The notes under the pieces are model-generated. The model had not been told where the DNA came from. It saw nothing but the letters and a program-made list of their open reading frames with translations, and did no database searches. The position numbers and the translations under genes are program-made. 64,000 nt of DNA from Portulaca oleracea (Eukaryota > Streptophyta > Magnoliopsida > Caryophyllales > Portulacaceae): contig CM055868.1 of the NCBI GenBank assembly GCA_029582165.1, positions 19,526,391 through 19,590,390 of the forward strand. The letters run 5' to 3'. This document shows positions 44,980 through 55,348 of this stretch, piece after piece; within the stretch, counting starts at the first letter, position 1, and the number at the start of each line of letters is the position of its first letter.

Positions 44980-46309
44980 TGTTCGGTTGTAATTTTTGTG
45001 GTTTTATAAGTAAGGATGTCGAACTCGAGGATGGGTGTGAGGTTTGTCTAGGTTTTTGGCTTGTTAGAGGTTTTCAATTGCGGAAAACATTAAAGTATGA
45101 AAATTAAGTGATTAAACTATCCCTAATCATGATACTAAACATGACCATTAAAAAGAACACAATCAAACAGTAATTACTACTATAAATGTAAGAAATCTAT
45201 AAGCTTATCAAACGAACATTTAATAAAACTCTAACTATCACTAAGATCAAAGCAAGAAAATAGCAATTAAATAGCAACTAATTAATCTAAATAAGATTAG
45301 AATGTAGTCCATACCCTTGATGACTAGTCAAAATCGATCTCCATTCTTCATTCTTCATCTTCGTTTGCAACTTTCCCCGAACAAAATAGAAAGTTGTGAA
45401 TTAAGTTACTAAGGACCCTCAAATCTTCACTCTAAGTAAGATTTGTGGCCCTTAATCCCCCTTTTCACTAAAAGATTGATTGTTTGTGGCTAATCTAGGA
45501 ACCTTCAAATGCAAACTTCAATGAAATCTAAAGCATAAAGTAATGAAGATAAAGGAAAGCTGAAAATTACTTTGAAGAAAAGTTGATTACCTTCAAAATC
45601 TCAAGAACTTGGAGAACAAGGAAAGAGAAAACCCTTAGAGAGAGAAAGTAAAAACTTAATTAAGAAATCATTAAAACCACTAATTACAAACTAAAACTTC
45701 AGCTAATTGTTCCCTTAAATGGAATCGCAGCTAAGGCTCTTATAATAACCTAAGTTAGTTGCACAAAATGCAGCATCTCATTTCCAGCCTGTATGCAGAA
45801 ATGTAGCGAGAATCTTTGCTCGGGCGAGCAAGCATTCTGGTCACGTGTTTCTTGTTCCTCGGCAACTTCTCCTCGGCAGCTCAGAAGCTCAGCTCGGTCG
45901 AGCAGGGCCCTTGCTCGGGCGAGCTGGCCCTCTGTTTCTTCATTGCCTTAGCCATATTTTTCGAACTTTTCCACGGTCGTTGTATAGAAGCATGGCTCGG
46001 CCGAGCCAGTATGTTGCTCGGGCGAGCCAGCTTTCTGTCTCTTCTCTTCTTGGCTCAAAATCAATCGACAATTCTCGCTGACCTTCCAGAGGTGTTGCTC
46101 GGGCGAGCCAACATGCTGCTCGGTCGAGCAACCCTTCTGCCTCCACCCCTTATTTGGTGAGTTTTTGCTCCGTTTTGGCTCCATTTTAGGTCACTCTCTA
46201 ATTTTCCTACAAAACTACAAAAATCTCATAACTCGAATAAAATACGGGGTTAGAACATATAAAAACTCCCTAATAAAGAGAAGAATTCGGCTCGAAACGA
46301 GACCGAAAA
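44980..46309 (-). repeat. 5' LTR of element C (1330 bp)
   Basis: Near-identical to 33049-34393. The outermost CA on the plus strand (46308-46309) has become AA. It carries seven palindrome units; the eighth has been replaced by unrelated sequence near 45797-45815. Confidence 0.93.
45818..46129 (-). promoter_or_regulatory. Palindrome array, 5' LTR of C
   Basis: Units start at 45818 (partner lost), 45892/45913, 45995/46016 and 46097/46118, all pairs 21 bp apart. The TATA box (plus 45737-45744) lies about 75-80 bp from the first remaining unit. Confidence 0.92.
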
Positions 46310-46314
46310 CTCCT

Positions 46315-46459
46315 CCACCCGGGCTGCCAGGGGGTTCAAAGGACTTGGTGCATACGCTAAATGCACTCGTTTCTTTCCCACGACAGAGGAGTTTGTCATA
46401 GTTTAGTTAGTTTTTGTCTTATTTTGCTCGGGACGAGCAAAAGTTTAAGTGTGGGTGGG
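46315..46459 (+). other. Element A internal end and polypurine tract
   Basis: Continues element A after C. It includes TTTGCTCGGGACGAGCAAAA (46424-46442), a hairpin just upstream of the polypurine stretch GTGTGGGTGGG (46449-46459). The same CGAGCAAA zone precedes the polypurine tract in element C. Confidence 0.8.
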
Positions 46460-48175
46460 TGTTTAGACCCAATTTTGTGTCTAAATACCGCCTAAATCCT
46501 TAGGCTTTTGACTTGTTTCGTAGTTTAATTTAATAACTTTTAATACGTTTTTGGTTATTTTGTAGATTTCAGAGTTTTTACTCAAAACATGGTAAAAAGG
46601 GCAATTTTGCAACTATTTCGGGAATCTCGAGATTTCCCGAGTCTTGGTCGAGTCAAAGGTGAAGGAAGCGGAAAGGCCGGACGTGTCGAGTGGCTCAAAA
46701 GATAGTATTTTACTGAAGATCACCAAGACGTAGCCACCACCACACTCAAGGTAGCGGGCGCTACCCTCCTCTCGTCCTTAGGTTGTCAAACGCTCCAAGG
46801 CGTAGCCCCCGTCACCATTTTTTGTAGCGAGCGCTACGCCCTGAACATCTTTGGGGCCGAGCTGGACTGTACCCACGGTCCTGATGACCGCAGCAACGGT
46901 GGGTTCAAGGCTCGTCCAGGGGGTGAAGAGGTCGAGCAAGACCGTACCGACGGTCTTGGGAGACCATACCCACGACGGTGCGAAGGAAAGAAGTTTCGCT
47001 TGACCTAAATCGCCAGACCGTGCCTACGGTCCAGAGGCACCGTGCCTACGTTGTTGCGAAGAGAAGCGAAGTCTGTATTTCGCTACGGAGGACCATGGCC
47101 ACGGTCTCATAGACCGTGCCCACAGTCCCCTGCAGATACGCTTTTTCTGCTGAGTGAAGTGACGAGTTTTGAGTAACTAACTTTACTTGTATAAATATAC
47201 CTCTTTGACGATTTCTTGGGGGGCATCTAGGGATAGACTTAGACATTTTTCCAGCTTGTAATTAGGGTTTTTAGAGAGAGTTTAGTGAGAGATTAATCTA
47301 AGGTTTTTGAGATCTTTTATTGTTATTGAAGATTTGGGTATTCAAACAATTGATATTGTTGGATCAACTTTTTATTGCTTTCTTTTGTTCATCTACAGCA
47401 CTTTGATAAGTATTCTCTTCCCTTAACTCTTTTATTAATTACTTTGCTAGTTACTTTGTTTGTTCTTTAATTTCTTTGCTTTCTATTTTGATTATTTTGC
47501 TTGTTTATGGTTGTTTGATGTTAGAAATCATGTTTAGGTTTGGTTTGGATGTTGTTAGCATAGTTAGTATCATGATTAGTTGCTAGAAACCCTATGGGTT
47601 AGGGGTAATTATGGGTGTGAATGGGTGATTAGGTTTGGGTAAGCAATATTAGTGTGTAATTAGTTGGGAAATCAATTTCCCACTCCTTTCCTTCCCTCAA
47701 GTGGGATGTATTTGGGTTCGAAAGCTCCCGAATGCATTCCATACTTGTGTTGGAAGTTGGAATTGGGATAGTTAATACTCTACTCACGAAAGTGAATAGA
47801 TGCTAACTAGGAAATTCTGTTTCATTAACCCTTCGGGTCTGTGGTGGACTTTGGGAAAGTTAATCCGGACTATCCTCGGAAGAGGTAGCTCGGTGGGTAT
47901 TTTTTAACGGAATTGCCACTTGATTCTCCCTCCTTGTTATTCCCTTGTTGCAAAACCCATTTCCTCATCCCCGTTTGCATCCCGAAAAGCCTCCGAAGCC
48001 CATTTTCTATTTCTTGACCGACCTTTGCTTTATTTGTTGCTTTGTGACTGCCTCTTTCAACCCATTGCCTTACCTTAGCAATCTTGACCCGACCTTAGAC
48101 CTAGTTTCTATGACCAAGGCCGCCAGCTCCCTGTGAGAGAACGACAAAACCGAGGTCTCACAAACCACTGTTATA
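46460..48175 (+). repeat. 3' LTR of element A (1716 bp)
   Basis: Partner of 19700-21406, with scattered substitutions. The end reads CTGTTATA in place of CTGTTACA, so its terminal CA has mutated. Palindrome pairs lie at about 46725-47130 and a TATA box at 47190-47197. Confidence 0.93.
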
Positions 48176-48180
48176 ATACA

Positions 48181-50130
48181 CGAATGTAACCTTTCCCATA
48201 CCCCTGATAAAGAAGGTGCTTAATAGGATATAGATTCCCAACATCAAGTTGAAACCATCAGAGAACCCGACTCACCACATCGAGGAGTTCATGCTATTGG
48301 CACCCCTTCATAAGATCAATGTTTGTCTTTAATCCACTATCTTACCATACACCCTAGATGAAGAAGCCAAAGTATGGTACCACACACTATCATCTCAAAT
48401 CACGGTTGATTGGAATGAGCTATTCAAAGCATTTATCAACCATTACATTCGTATTCAGAAGAAACAAGCCACGACAGATGATTCATGACTACGAGGCAAA
48501 GCGGGGACGAGCCTTTCCTTTATTACTTCGAAAGATGTCCTATTAAGTTGTCTCACATCAATGAGACTATACGTATGCACCTTCAACTGTCCACTCTCAT
48601 GCAAAGCCTCAAAAGAAGATTGGCTCATCATCTAGGTTACTTTGTGGTTAAGGAATTTTACCTAAAAGAAACTTGAATACAACTTGAGGCCATGAGCGAT
48701 GTGAAGAGCGCCTCAGCACAAGGTTGGAAAGGATCTAGCTGTAACAGGAGGGTCACTAGTACACCTAGTAACCCTACCGAAATTCTTGAAGGTAATTTCA
48801 TCCAACATAGACCATGCCCTCTTACACCTTAATATGTAACCTACACTCGACTTGATGTCACATATCATCAAGTTGCCCTTACCGAAAGGAAAATTAGAGG
48901 TCAAGCCAAAACGTTGGGATCGAAACAAGTTCTGTAACTACGATCGCTATAGAGGACATGACATTGAACACTACTGGACTCTTAAGAACAAAGTAGAAGA
49001 CTTGATAAGTCTTGGGGCTCTTCCCCTCCTAAAGGTAGCATGAAAGCTGAGTAACAAAGAAAATCGAATGCCCGAGCACAACATGCTCCTTTCACTAAGG
49101 CAATGGGTTTTAATCCATCTTCGCTCATAGTGGAAAGGGGACAACCAATCCCAAACATCCTGAGTATCCTGACTGTTTGGTCATTAATGACATTTGGGGT
49201 AATGATGATGAGGACTTGTATGACTATGAGAATTCATATGACAACTTGGTAAATGTAGAAGATAAGGAAGTCAAACAACTTTCTCCCAAAGTTACATTCC
49301 TCACCACGTCTGGCCGCCATAATGGTAGGAAGACCACTACACTAATATTTGTTCCTAGCACTCCACCCGATAGTGGAGGTACAATATGTCCATCAGAGGA
49401 TCCTTTCCTCACTCGGATAAAAAACACTAAGGCGAAAATCACTATTTGGCAATTTTTGTGTGCTTCACAACCATATACGTAGATGCTAATGAATACTTTC
49501 AATGAGTTAACCATTTCCATCACAACATCCCCCGAACCTTTGGTGTCCCATATCAAAGTAAACTAAAGCGTCATCACTTTCAAGGATGAGGATTTACCTA
49601 GATGAGGGACCCCTTACAATAAGGCGCTTTACCTCATAGTCTTATGTTCAAATAGGACTATCCTACTCATGTTGAAAGATAATGGATCAGCTGCAAATGT
49701 GTGCCTATGGAGGATGACACAAAAGTTGGAAGTTCATAAGCAACATCTAATTCAGAGCATGGGTTACCTTTGTGCATATGATAAATCACGCTGCTAGTCC
49801 TTAAGATCCCCGGTACTAGCCATCGCTATTAATTATGTGACCAAGAATGTGGAATTCATTGTACTAGATATCCCAGCTTCCTTTAACTTCCTGCTTAGAA
49901 AGTTGTGACTCTTTGAGTGCACCACTATTGGCTCCACCTTACACCAGTAGGTGAAGATGATAGTCTAAGTACATGTGGTGACGATCTTAGGCAATCCATT
50001 AATGTTATTTTTGATCCACAACAACCAGCTCTAGAGGTGGAAACAACTCTATTGACAAGGAGATGCACAACTATGAAATGGTAGTGGTTCTGAGCCAGGA
50101 TGCAGCTCCATTTGACTTTGGTCAACACTC
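48181..50130 (+). pseudogene. Element D (Tat-type gypsy) gag and protease remnant
   Basis: Continuation of D after the ATACA duplication. A decayed capsid domain is readable at 48265-48490 (THHIEEFMLLAPLHKIN ... AKVWYHTLSSQITVDW). A decayed Tat-type zinc motif FCNYDRYRGHDIEHYW lies near 48930-48975. A protease region spans 49600-49960 with KDNGSAANVC, where the family has DNGSALNVC, and VLDIPASFNFLL. Many stops and frame changes occur. RT is absent: the sequence passes into LTR K after about 50130. This order (gag, unusual zinc motif, DNGS protease) fits the Tat/Ogre group. Confidence 0.72.
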
Positions 50131-50179
50131 AAACCCCAAAATTCATGTTATTCTCCAGAAACAAGGACATTTCTTGGGC

Positions 50180-51212
50180 ATGCTTTTAGGCTAGATTTCG
50201 GAGAACAAGTTAACGCCGAAATTAAAACCTTTAAACACAAGTGCATGTTCAGTTTGGGTTATAGGCCCACAAAAAATTGAATTAAAGCTAAGAGATAAAA
50301 GAGGAGGAGTTTGTATAAATTTCACAGACAAACTATTGTGTCATGCATTATAAAAATAAAAAGTTACAAGTTGTACAATTATTGATTATTCATGTTTACA
50401 AGATCATACAAGAATTAAAAGTGATGAAAAGAAAACAAAATATTACTTAGCATGCATAGAGAAGGTGAGGGAGAAAAGAGAGAGTTTTGTCAGGGTCAAA
50501 ACGCCAATAAAATTCGGGGTCCTTCAATAACGAGGGAGAAAGCCCTATTTATAGTGGTAGAGAAGAGAATATTAGGAGAATGAAATAAAATAATTAGAGA
50601 TTTTATTTGGTTAAGAAAAGGGTGGAAGAATAAAATGAAAAAATGGAAGATTATATTTGGGCTGCATTTGGGAAAAAGAATAAAAACAATACTTGGAATA
50701 ATATTATGGTAATATAATCCAAATAATATTATATTCTTTGAAAGATGAAGTAGGTGGGAAAAATAAGATTTTTGCTTGAATTTTAGATAGGCAACCAAAA
50801 TTATGGTCAACAGTTGACTTTTTGACTTTTTTGGGTCAAAATTGCCGATTATGTAAAATTACTGCACAAACAGCCCAAATTAAAATGACTATAACTCTCT
50901 CATCCAGACTCCGTTTGTTGCAATTCAAAAAGCATATGAAAGATTATAGAGTGTACCTTAAGCACACCAAAATTTAAGAATATAGGAGTTTTGTTGAAAG
51001 ACTGACATTCAAAAGAGTAAGTCTATCTATGTAGGGAATGTGAAAAATATAGGCATTTAAAGAGGAAATGATGAATTTTATGTGAGAGACTTCGAAATGG
51101 ATAGGAAGGGAGAATTTTGTAGAGATGGAGGATGCATGCTAAGCGTCATTTTGGGTTAGTTAATTTTACAATAATTATTCTACAAATACCGGTATAAAAT
51201 CCGGTGTCTACA
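50180..51212 (-). repeat. Tat-type LTR K, left border unresolved
   Basis: The minus strand starts TGTAGACACCGGATTTTAT at 51212, the same start as the LTR of element F. A TATA box on the minus strand (TATAAATAGGGCT, plus 50541-50553) lies about 660 bp in. No PBS or internal region is visible to the left, so it may be a solo or truncated LTR; the left limit given is approximate. Confidence 0.6.
50546..50553 (-). promoter_or_regulatory. TATA box of LTR K
   Basis: The minus strand reads CCACTATAAATAGGGCT, a strong plant TATA context. Confidence 0.7.
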
Positions 51213-52080
51213 CCTTTTAGGGCCGTTTGATTCTCGAACAAACCAAAACCAACACCAAAAAGAGTTGAAAGAAATAATTGTGGAACCCTTCCTTATGTAA
51301 CCTACGGCCCTCACCAAGCTAAGGGAAACACTAAATAGGGAGGGGGACCGCGCATAATTCACTGAGTATTGAGCATGGGTATGTAAGTAGCTAGTTCTGA
51401 CCGACTAAACCTTGACTTAAGCAAAAATAAGCTAGAAACACTGCACTTGAGCACAAGGGACCCATCGAGCGTATGCATGAGTGAAGTGAAAAATGTGAAG
51501 TTTGGTGACGAACGTGCTAGTAGCCTTGAATGTCCTTGTTAGTTGTTCAGAATTGAGTAAGAAGCATTGTTTGAGTAGTTATATTCGCGACCGTATGTGT
51601 AGACCTCCTTTTGTGCTTACCTTATTTTTGCCTCTTTATCTCGTAATTTTACTGCTCTTCCTTTTTCTTTCCTTTTGTGGGTATAACTTCTATAAACCCT
51701 CACGAGACCTTCCTCGTCCACTTGGACTGCCAAGGGATTTAAATGGCTTGTTGCATACGCTAAATGCGACCGTGATTCTTACGAAAGTGAGTTATGTTAG
51801 TTTAGTTTTCTTTTTTACTTTGTTTTAGTTTGCTTAGGGCGAGCGAACCATTGTGTGGGACTGTTGTTCGGTCTCATTTCGAGCCGAATTCTTACCGCCA
51901 ATTGAGTATTTTTACTTCTAATTCCTTCACTTGGTTTGGATCTTGGTATGTTTTGCAGGAATAATGAAAATTCACATAAAAACCTAGAGAAGTGAAGAAA
52001 AATGTTGGAAAGAAAAGAAAAGATAAAGAAGCTGAGAAGAACAAGAAGCACAGCCAGATTTCCACGCCAAGAAGCACCAA

Positions 52081-52493
52081 CGCTGACAACACACGTAAAC
52101 CGCTGGCAGCGGCCTTCACTAAACGAGCAAGGAAGAGCAAAGTGCGAACCTCTAGCAGAGGAAGCAGCTTCATACACCCTTCCCCCCGCTGGCAGCGCCG
52201 TTCACACCGATGGTAGCGCCTGAGTCAGAACAATGGGAAAGGCATGGAAGACAAGGCGCTAACAGCGCTGCTACACCGCTCCCAGCGTTTGATAGCGGAA
52301 GCCAAAAATCAACCACACGAGGCGCTAGCAGCGCCTAGTTCTCCGCTCCCAGCGTCTAACTTCGGAAACTAAAGATGCGAGTATGAGCCGCTACTAGCGT
52401 GCATCCAACCGCTCCCCGCGTCTCGCTCAGAAAGTTCATCCGGGAAGAAAACTAAAGGCGCTAGCAGTCCCTGATCAGACGCGGCCAGCGCCT
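52081..52493 (+). promoter_or_regulatory. Six palindrome pairs upstream of the TATA box, LTR of E
   Basis: Units of the type CGCTnnnAGCG (best form GCGCTAGCAGCGC) start at 52081/52101, 52187/52208, 52257/52277, 52323/52344, 52389/52410 and 52459/52480. Within-pair spacing is 20-21 bp; pairs are 106, 70, 66, 66 and 70 bp apart. The TATA box lies about 63 bp beyond the last unit. Confidence 0.88.
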
Positions 52494-52555
52494 GGTTATT
52501 TTGCGCAGCTAGTTTACGCGTAAGGTTTCGTTTTCTTTGTTCTTTTTACTCTCAT

Positions 52556-52563
52556 TATAAAAA
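52556..52563 (+). promoter_or_regulatory. TATA box of the E LTR
   Basis: CATTATAAAAAGCCCC, a strong TATA context downstream of the array. Confidence 0.75.
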
Positions 52564-53330
52564 GCCCCCTTTAGTATACGAGAAAGATCATCGTTTTTAA
52601 CTGAGTTTTTATCTTTAGTTTATTCTTAGTTTTCTCAGATATTAGATCCATGTTTAGGTTTTCTTTATAGTTTTCTTCGATTGTAATCTACGCTTCTTGA
52701 TTTTTAATTCAAGTCAATTAAAATTTCAGTTTCTTGTTTCCATCTTGCTTTTACTCATAGTTATTTTCAGTTTTCGCTATTTCACTTTTGCTAGTATTAG
52801 TTTTCACCCCAAAAATTCAATTTTTATTGAAGAGGAGGATTAAGGTTCCCCGAATTAGATTCGGGTAATCTTAGTAATCCAAATCACGCCTTTCTTTTCT
52901 TTGTTCCGGAGGAAGTTCGTGATGCGACTTAAAGAACGGAGCGAAGAAATTAAGGTTAATGTTCTCTGTCTTAAATTCAATGCTCAATTCAGTTTTTATA
53001 TTCATTGTTATCGATTACTCTCTTAAATGTGAAGTTTCTTTGTAGTTTCAATTTCTAGTTCATGTCAGATTAGATTAAGTTTGATTTCTAATTCATGTTT
53101 TAGTTTGATAATTATTTGCAAGTGATTATTTGTTTAGATGGATGTAAGTAAAGTAATTTCCTTTATATTTATCGTTTTTCCTTCATTCTCAGCTTAGTTT
53201 CTTGTTTAATTCATGATTTACTATTTTCAAATTTGAAACCCGGCTAAACCAATTTCCTATACATTGCACACCATCCGTGCACATACGACCACCCTTACTT
53301 ATAAACCCCAAAAACACAACCGATCGAACA

Positions 53331-54745
53331 TCAACCACCGTTTGGAAGATGACCTTCTCCTCGATCAGCATACTCCCAAGCATGGGAGATGGTAAGCATT
53401 GAAACTCCCTATAATCTTTACTCACATCGGTGTCCAAGGGCGACAACACCAGAGGAGCATAACGGTTCGTCCCTAAGATCGTTGACCATTCTTCTGACTA
53501 AGGACATAACTCTCTCAAGTCGAACCTAAAAACTTGCATCTTGACATCCCAGAAGGTTTCTACTGCACGGAGAAAATCCTAATTCATCAACACTTGCCTA
53601 AGACTCAAAAGATGATCAGCTTATTACTCCTCAACTCCCTCTTTTCCTGCTTGAACAAGGTGCACATCCAAGTTGCTAATTTTCTCTCAAACGCCATCAA
53701 GAATTTGAAAAAGAGGGGATAATGTGATGAGAAGAATTGAAAAGGTTTATGTGGAGAGATACACAAACATAGAGCTCTTTTTGTAAGGGGAGTAAGCTTT
53801 ATGCATGGAAAGGATCACAATGGCTCCAATGTAGAGGAATAACAAAGTTCGGGACTATAGAATGTTCCCTCGATGATCCAAGCTAGGAACGCTAAGGTAC
53901 CTGCCAATCTTGCAAGGCAACAGGCCAAGTCGCCCCTAAAACATGCTCAGAAATGGGCCATCCATGCTAGGAACTCAACCCCCCCTCCCCCCAAGCCAGG
54001 AGTGTCGTTGAGGAGCTTGCCAATCTTGTAAACCAATCCGCCACGACGAACTACAATAGGTTGAAGGATAGGCCACCCTTAGGATTGAGTGTCCTACCCC
54101 GATCCACGGTGCCGACCAAAACTACCCCAAGACGGAGTGATGGGGTTAATAGGATGAGACGAAAACACCAATGAGGCATCATCTACGAGGAAGTCAATTG
54201 AAGGTGTCCGAGAAGTCAATTGAAGGTGTCCCATAACCCAAGTCTATTATCAAGGAAGGAAAAGGAACCTCATGATGTACCACTCTGATCACCATGAAAA
54301 GACCCACAAGCAACACAAGATTCACACACGTATCCTCAACCTTGAAGGAGCGGGACCTCGCGTTGCCAGTAGGGTGCGTATTTTGACTCCAGCGAGAGCC
54401 TTCACAATCTCATGACCAGAGAAGGTACTCTTTATCCTCTATCTGGTGAGACTGGTGAGAAGAACTTGCACCACTATGATGGGGGCCAACAAAGGCACTA
54501 TCTTCAAGCACGATTCCTTTACAGTGCCCATTCAACACTGGGTGAATAAACGGTCATGAAGATTTTCTCGTCTCTCGGTGAGGCTGTGACCTAATAAGAA
54601 TGTTTCCCAAAGCTAACGTCACTAACAAAGGATTTGCGATAGCCCTCCACACGATTCATTTGGGAGAAGGAATAACCAGCGTCCATTCGATGGGACATAA
54701 CACGTGGGGCAGACTGTAAATCATCCTCGACATGGCCTGCATTGG
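53331..54745. other. Gene-free stretch, origin unclear
   Basis: No domain, LTR border or PBS recognised. The base composition and scattered short frames (for example 53534-53722) suggest old transposon debris, but I cannot name it. Confidence 0.5.
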
Positions 54746-55348
54746 CTTCAGCTAGGGATGGCAGTGGGTCCTGGACCCGACCCATTAAGGAGTCTGGGTC
54801 CAAAGAGTTTGGACCCGGTGGGTCTGGGTCTAGAAAAAATAGCGAGTCGGGGTCTGCGTCCAAGCACGGACCCATGGACTTGACTTGTGGACCCATTAAA
54901 ATATAAACATATATAATATTTTCCTTTGAAAAAATAAAAACTCAAGTACTACACTACTACTCATCTACTGCCTGGTGCCTGCTGAGAATATTAGGAGTAT
55001 TGTGCATGTTTAAGTGTTGGCTTTTATTTTCTAAAATCCTATTATGCTATTTTTTCCTTTGAAATGTTTTTATTGTGTTAAAAATAAGTGTATTTAAACA
55101 TAATAATTAGTATTATACATGTGTACAACTATAAAATAAATCGAATAAATTGATAAATCTAGTAAAAAATGCATAATAGAGTTGGACCCATTAAGGACCC
55201 GTGGACCCGCTGAGTCTGGGTTTGGGTCTAGATTTTGGGACCCATTGTGTCCTGGGGCGGGTCCGGGCCCAAAATAATCTAGCGAGTCCAGGTCCGGGTT
55301 TAGCTGGACCTGCTCCAAACCCAATCCATTGTCATCTCTAGCTGCAGC
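54746..55348. mobile_element. hAT-type MITE, 587 bp, with 8-bp target duplication
   Basis: The element spans 54754-55340. Left end TAGGGATGGCAGTGG and right end (reversed) TAGAGATGACAATGG form terminal inverted repeats typical of plant hAT elements. Flanks GCTTCAGC (54746-54753) and GCTGCAGC (55341-55348) are an 8-bp duplication with one mismatch. The interior repeats GGACCC/GGGTCC phrases near both ends around an AT-rich middle and has no transposase. Confidence 0.88.

Larger units (their letters stand above)
33049..46309 (-). mobile_element. Athila element C, 13.3 kb, nearly complete, with env-position ORF
   Basis: Flanked by CTCCT at 33044-33048 and 46310-46314. Reading leftward: 5' LTR (46309-44980), Asp-type PBS, gag, protease, RT, RNase H, integrase, a spacer with a second palindrome array, the ATHILA ORF-1 gene, a noncoding region, polypurine tract and 3' LTR (34393-33049). 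The LTRs are close to identical apart from one lost palindrome unit and scattered changes, so this is probably the youngest large insertion here. It carries three gag/pol defects and one stop in the env-position ORF, so it is not functional as it stands. Confidence 0.95.
19700..48175 (+). mobile_element. Athila-lineage element A, both LTRs present, interrupted by elements B and C
   Basis: Bounded by ATACA at 19695-19699 and 48176-48180. The 5' LTR (19700-21406) and 3' LTR (46460-48175) match closely. The PBS TGGCGCCGTTGCCGGGGA (Asp-tRNA type) marks the Athila lineage. A's own internal sequence is 21407-23986 (leader and gag), 30585-33048 (noncoding 3' region) and 46315-46459 (to the polypurine tract). 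With B and C removed, A is about 8.6 kb. It has no pol, so it was non-autonomous or was deleted around the B insertion. Confidence 0.9.
51213..53330 (+). mobile_element. 3' end and LTR of Athila-lineage element E
   Basis: 51213-51864 is the 3' noncoding region and polypurine tract, homologous to A (32524-33048, 46315-46459) and to C in reverse. It begins abruptly near GGGCCGT, just at the end of the conserved block. 51865-53330 is the LTR. Everything upstream in E is missing. Confidence 0.85.
51865..53330 (+). repeat. LTR of element E (1466 bp)
   Basis: Starts TGTTCGGTCTCATTTCGAGC and ends CGATCGAACA. The ends match the LTR of C, but the middle differs and carries a different palindrome array. 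Confidence 0.85.

Noticed and set aside
53189..53449. Minus-strand frame of 86 codons at the E LTR border
   Set aside because: It crosses the LTR end at 53330, so most of it is LTR sequence.
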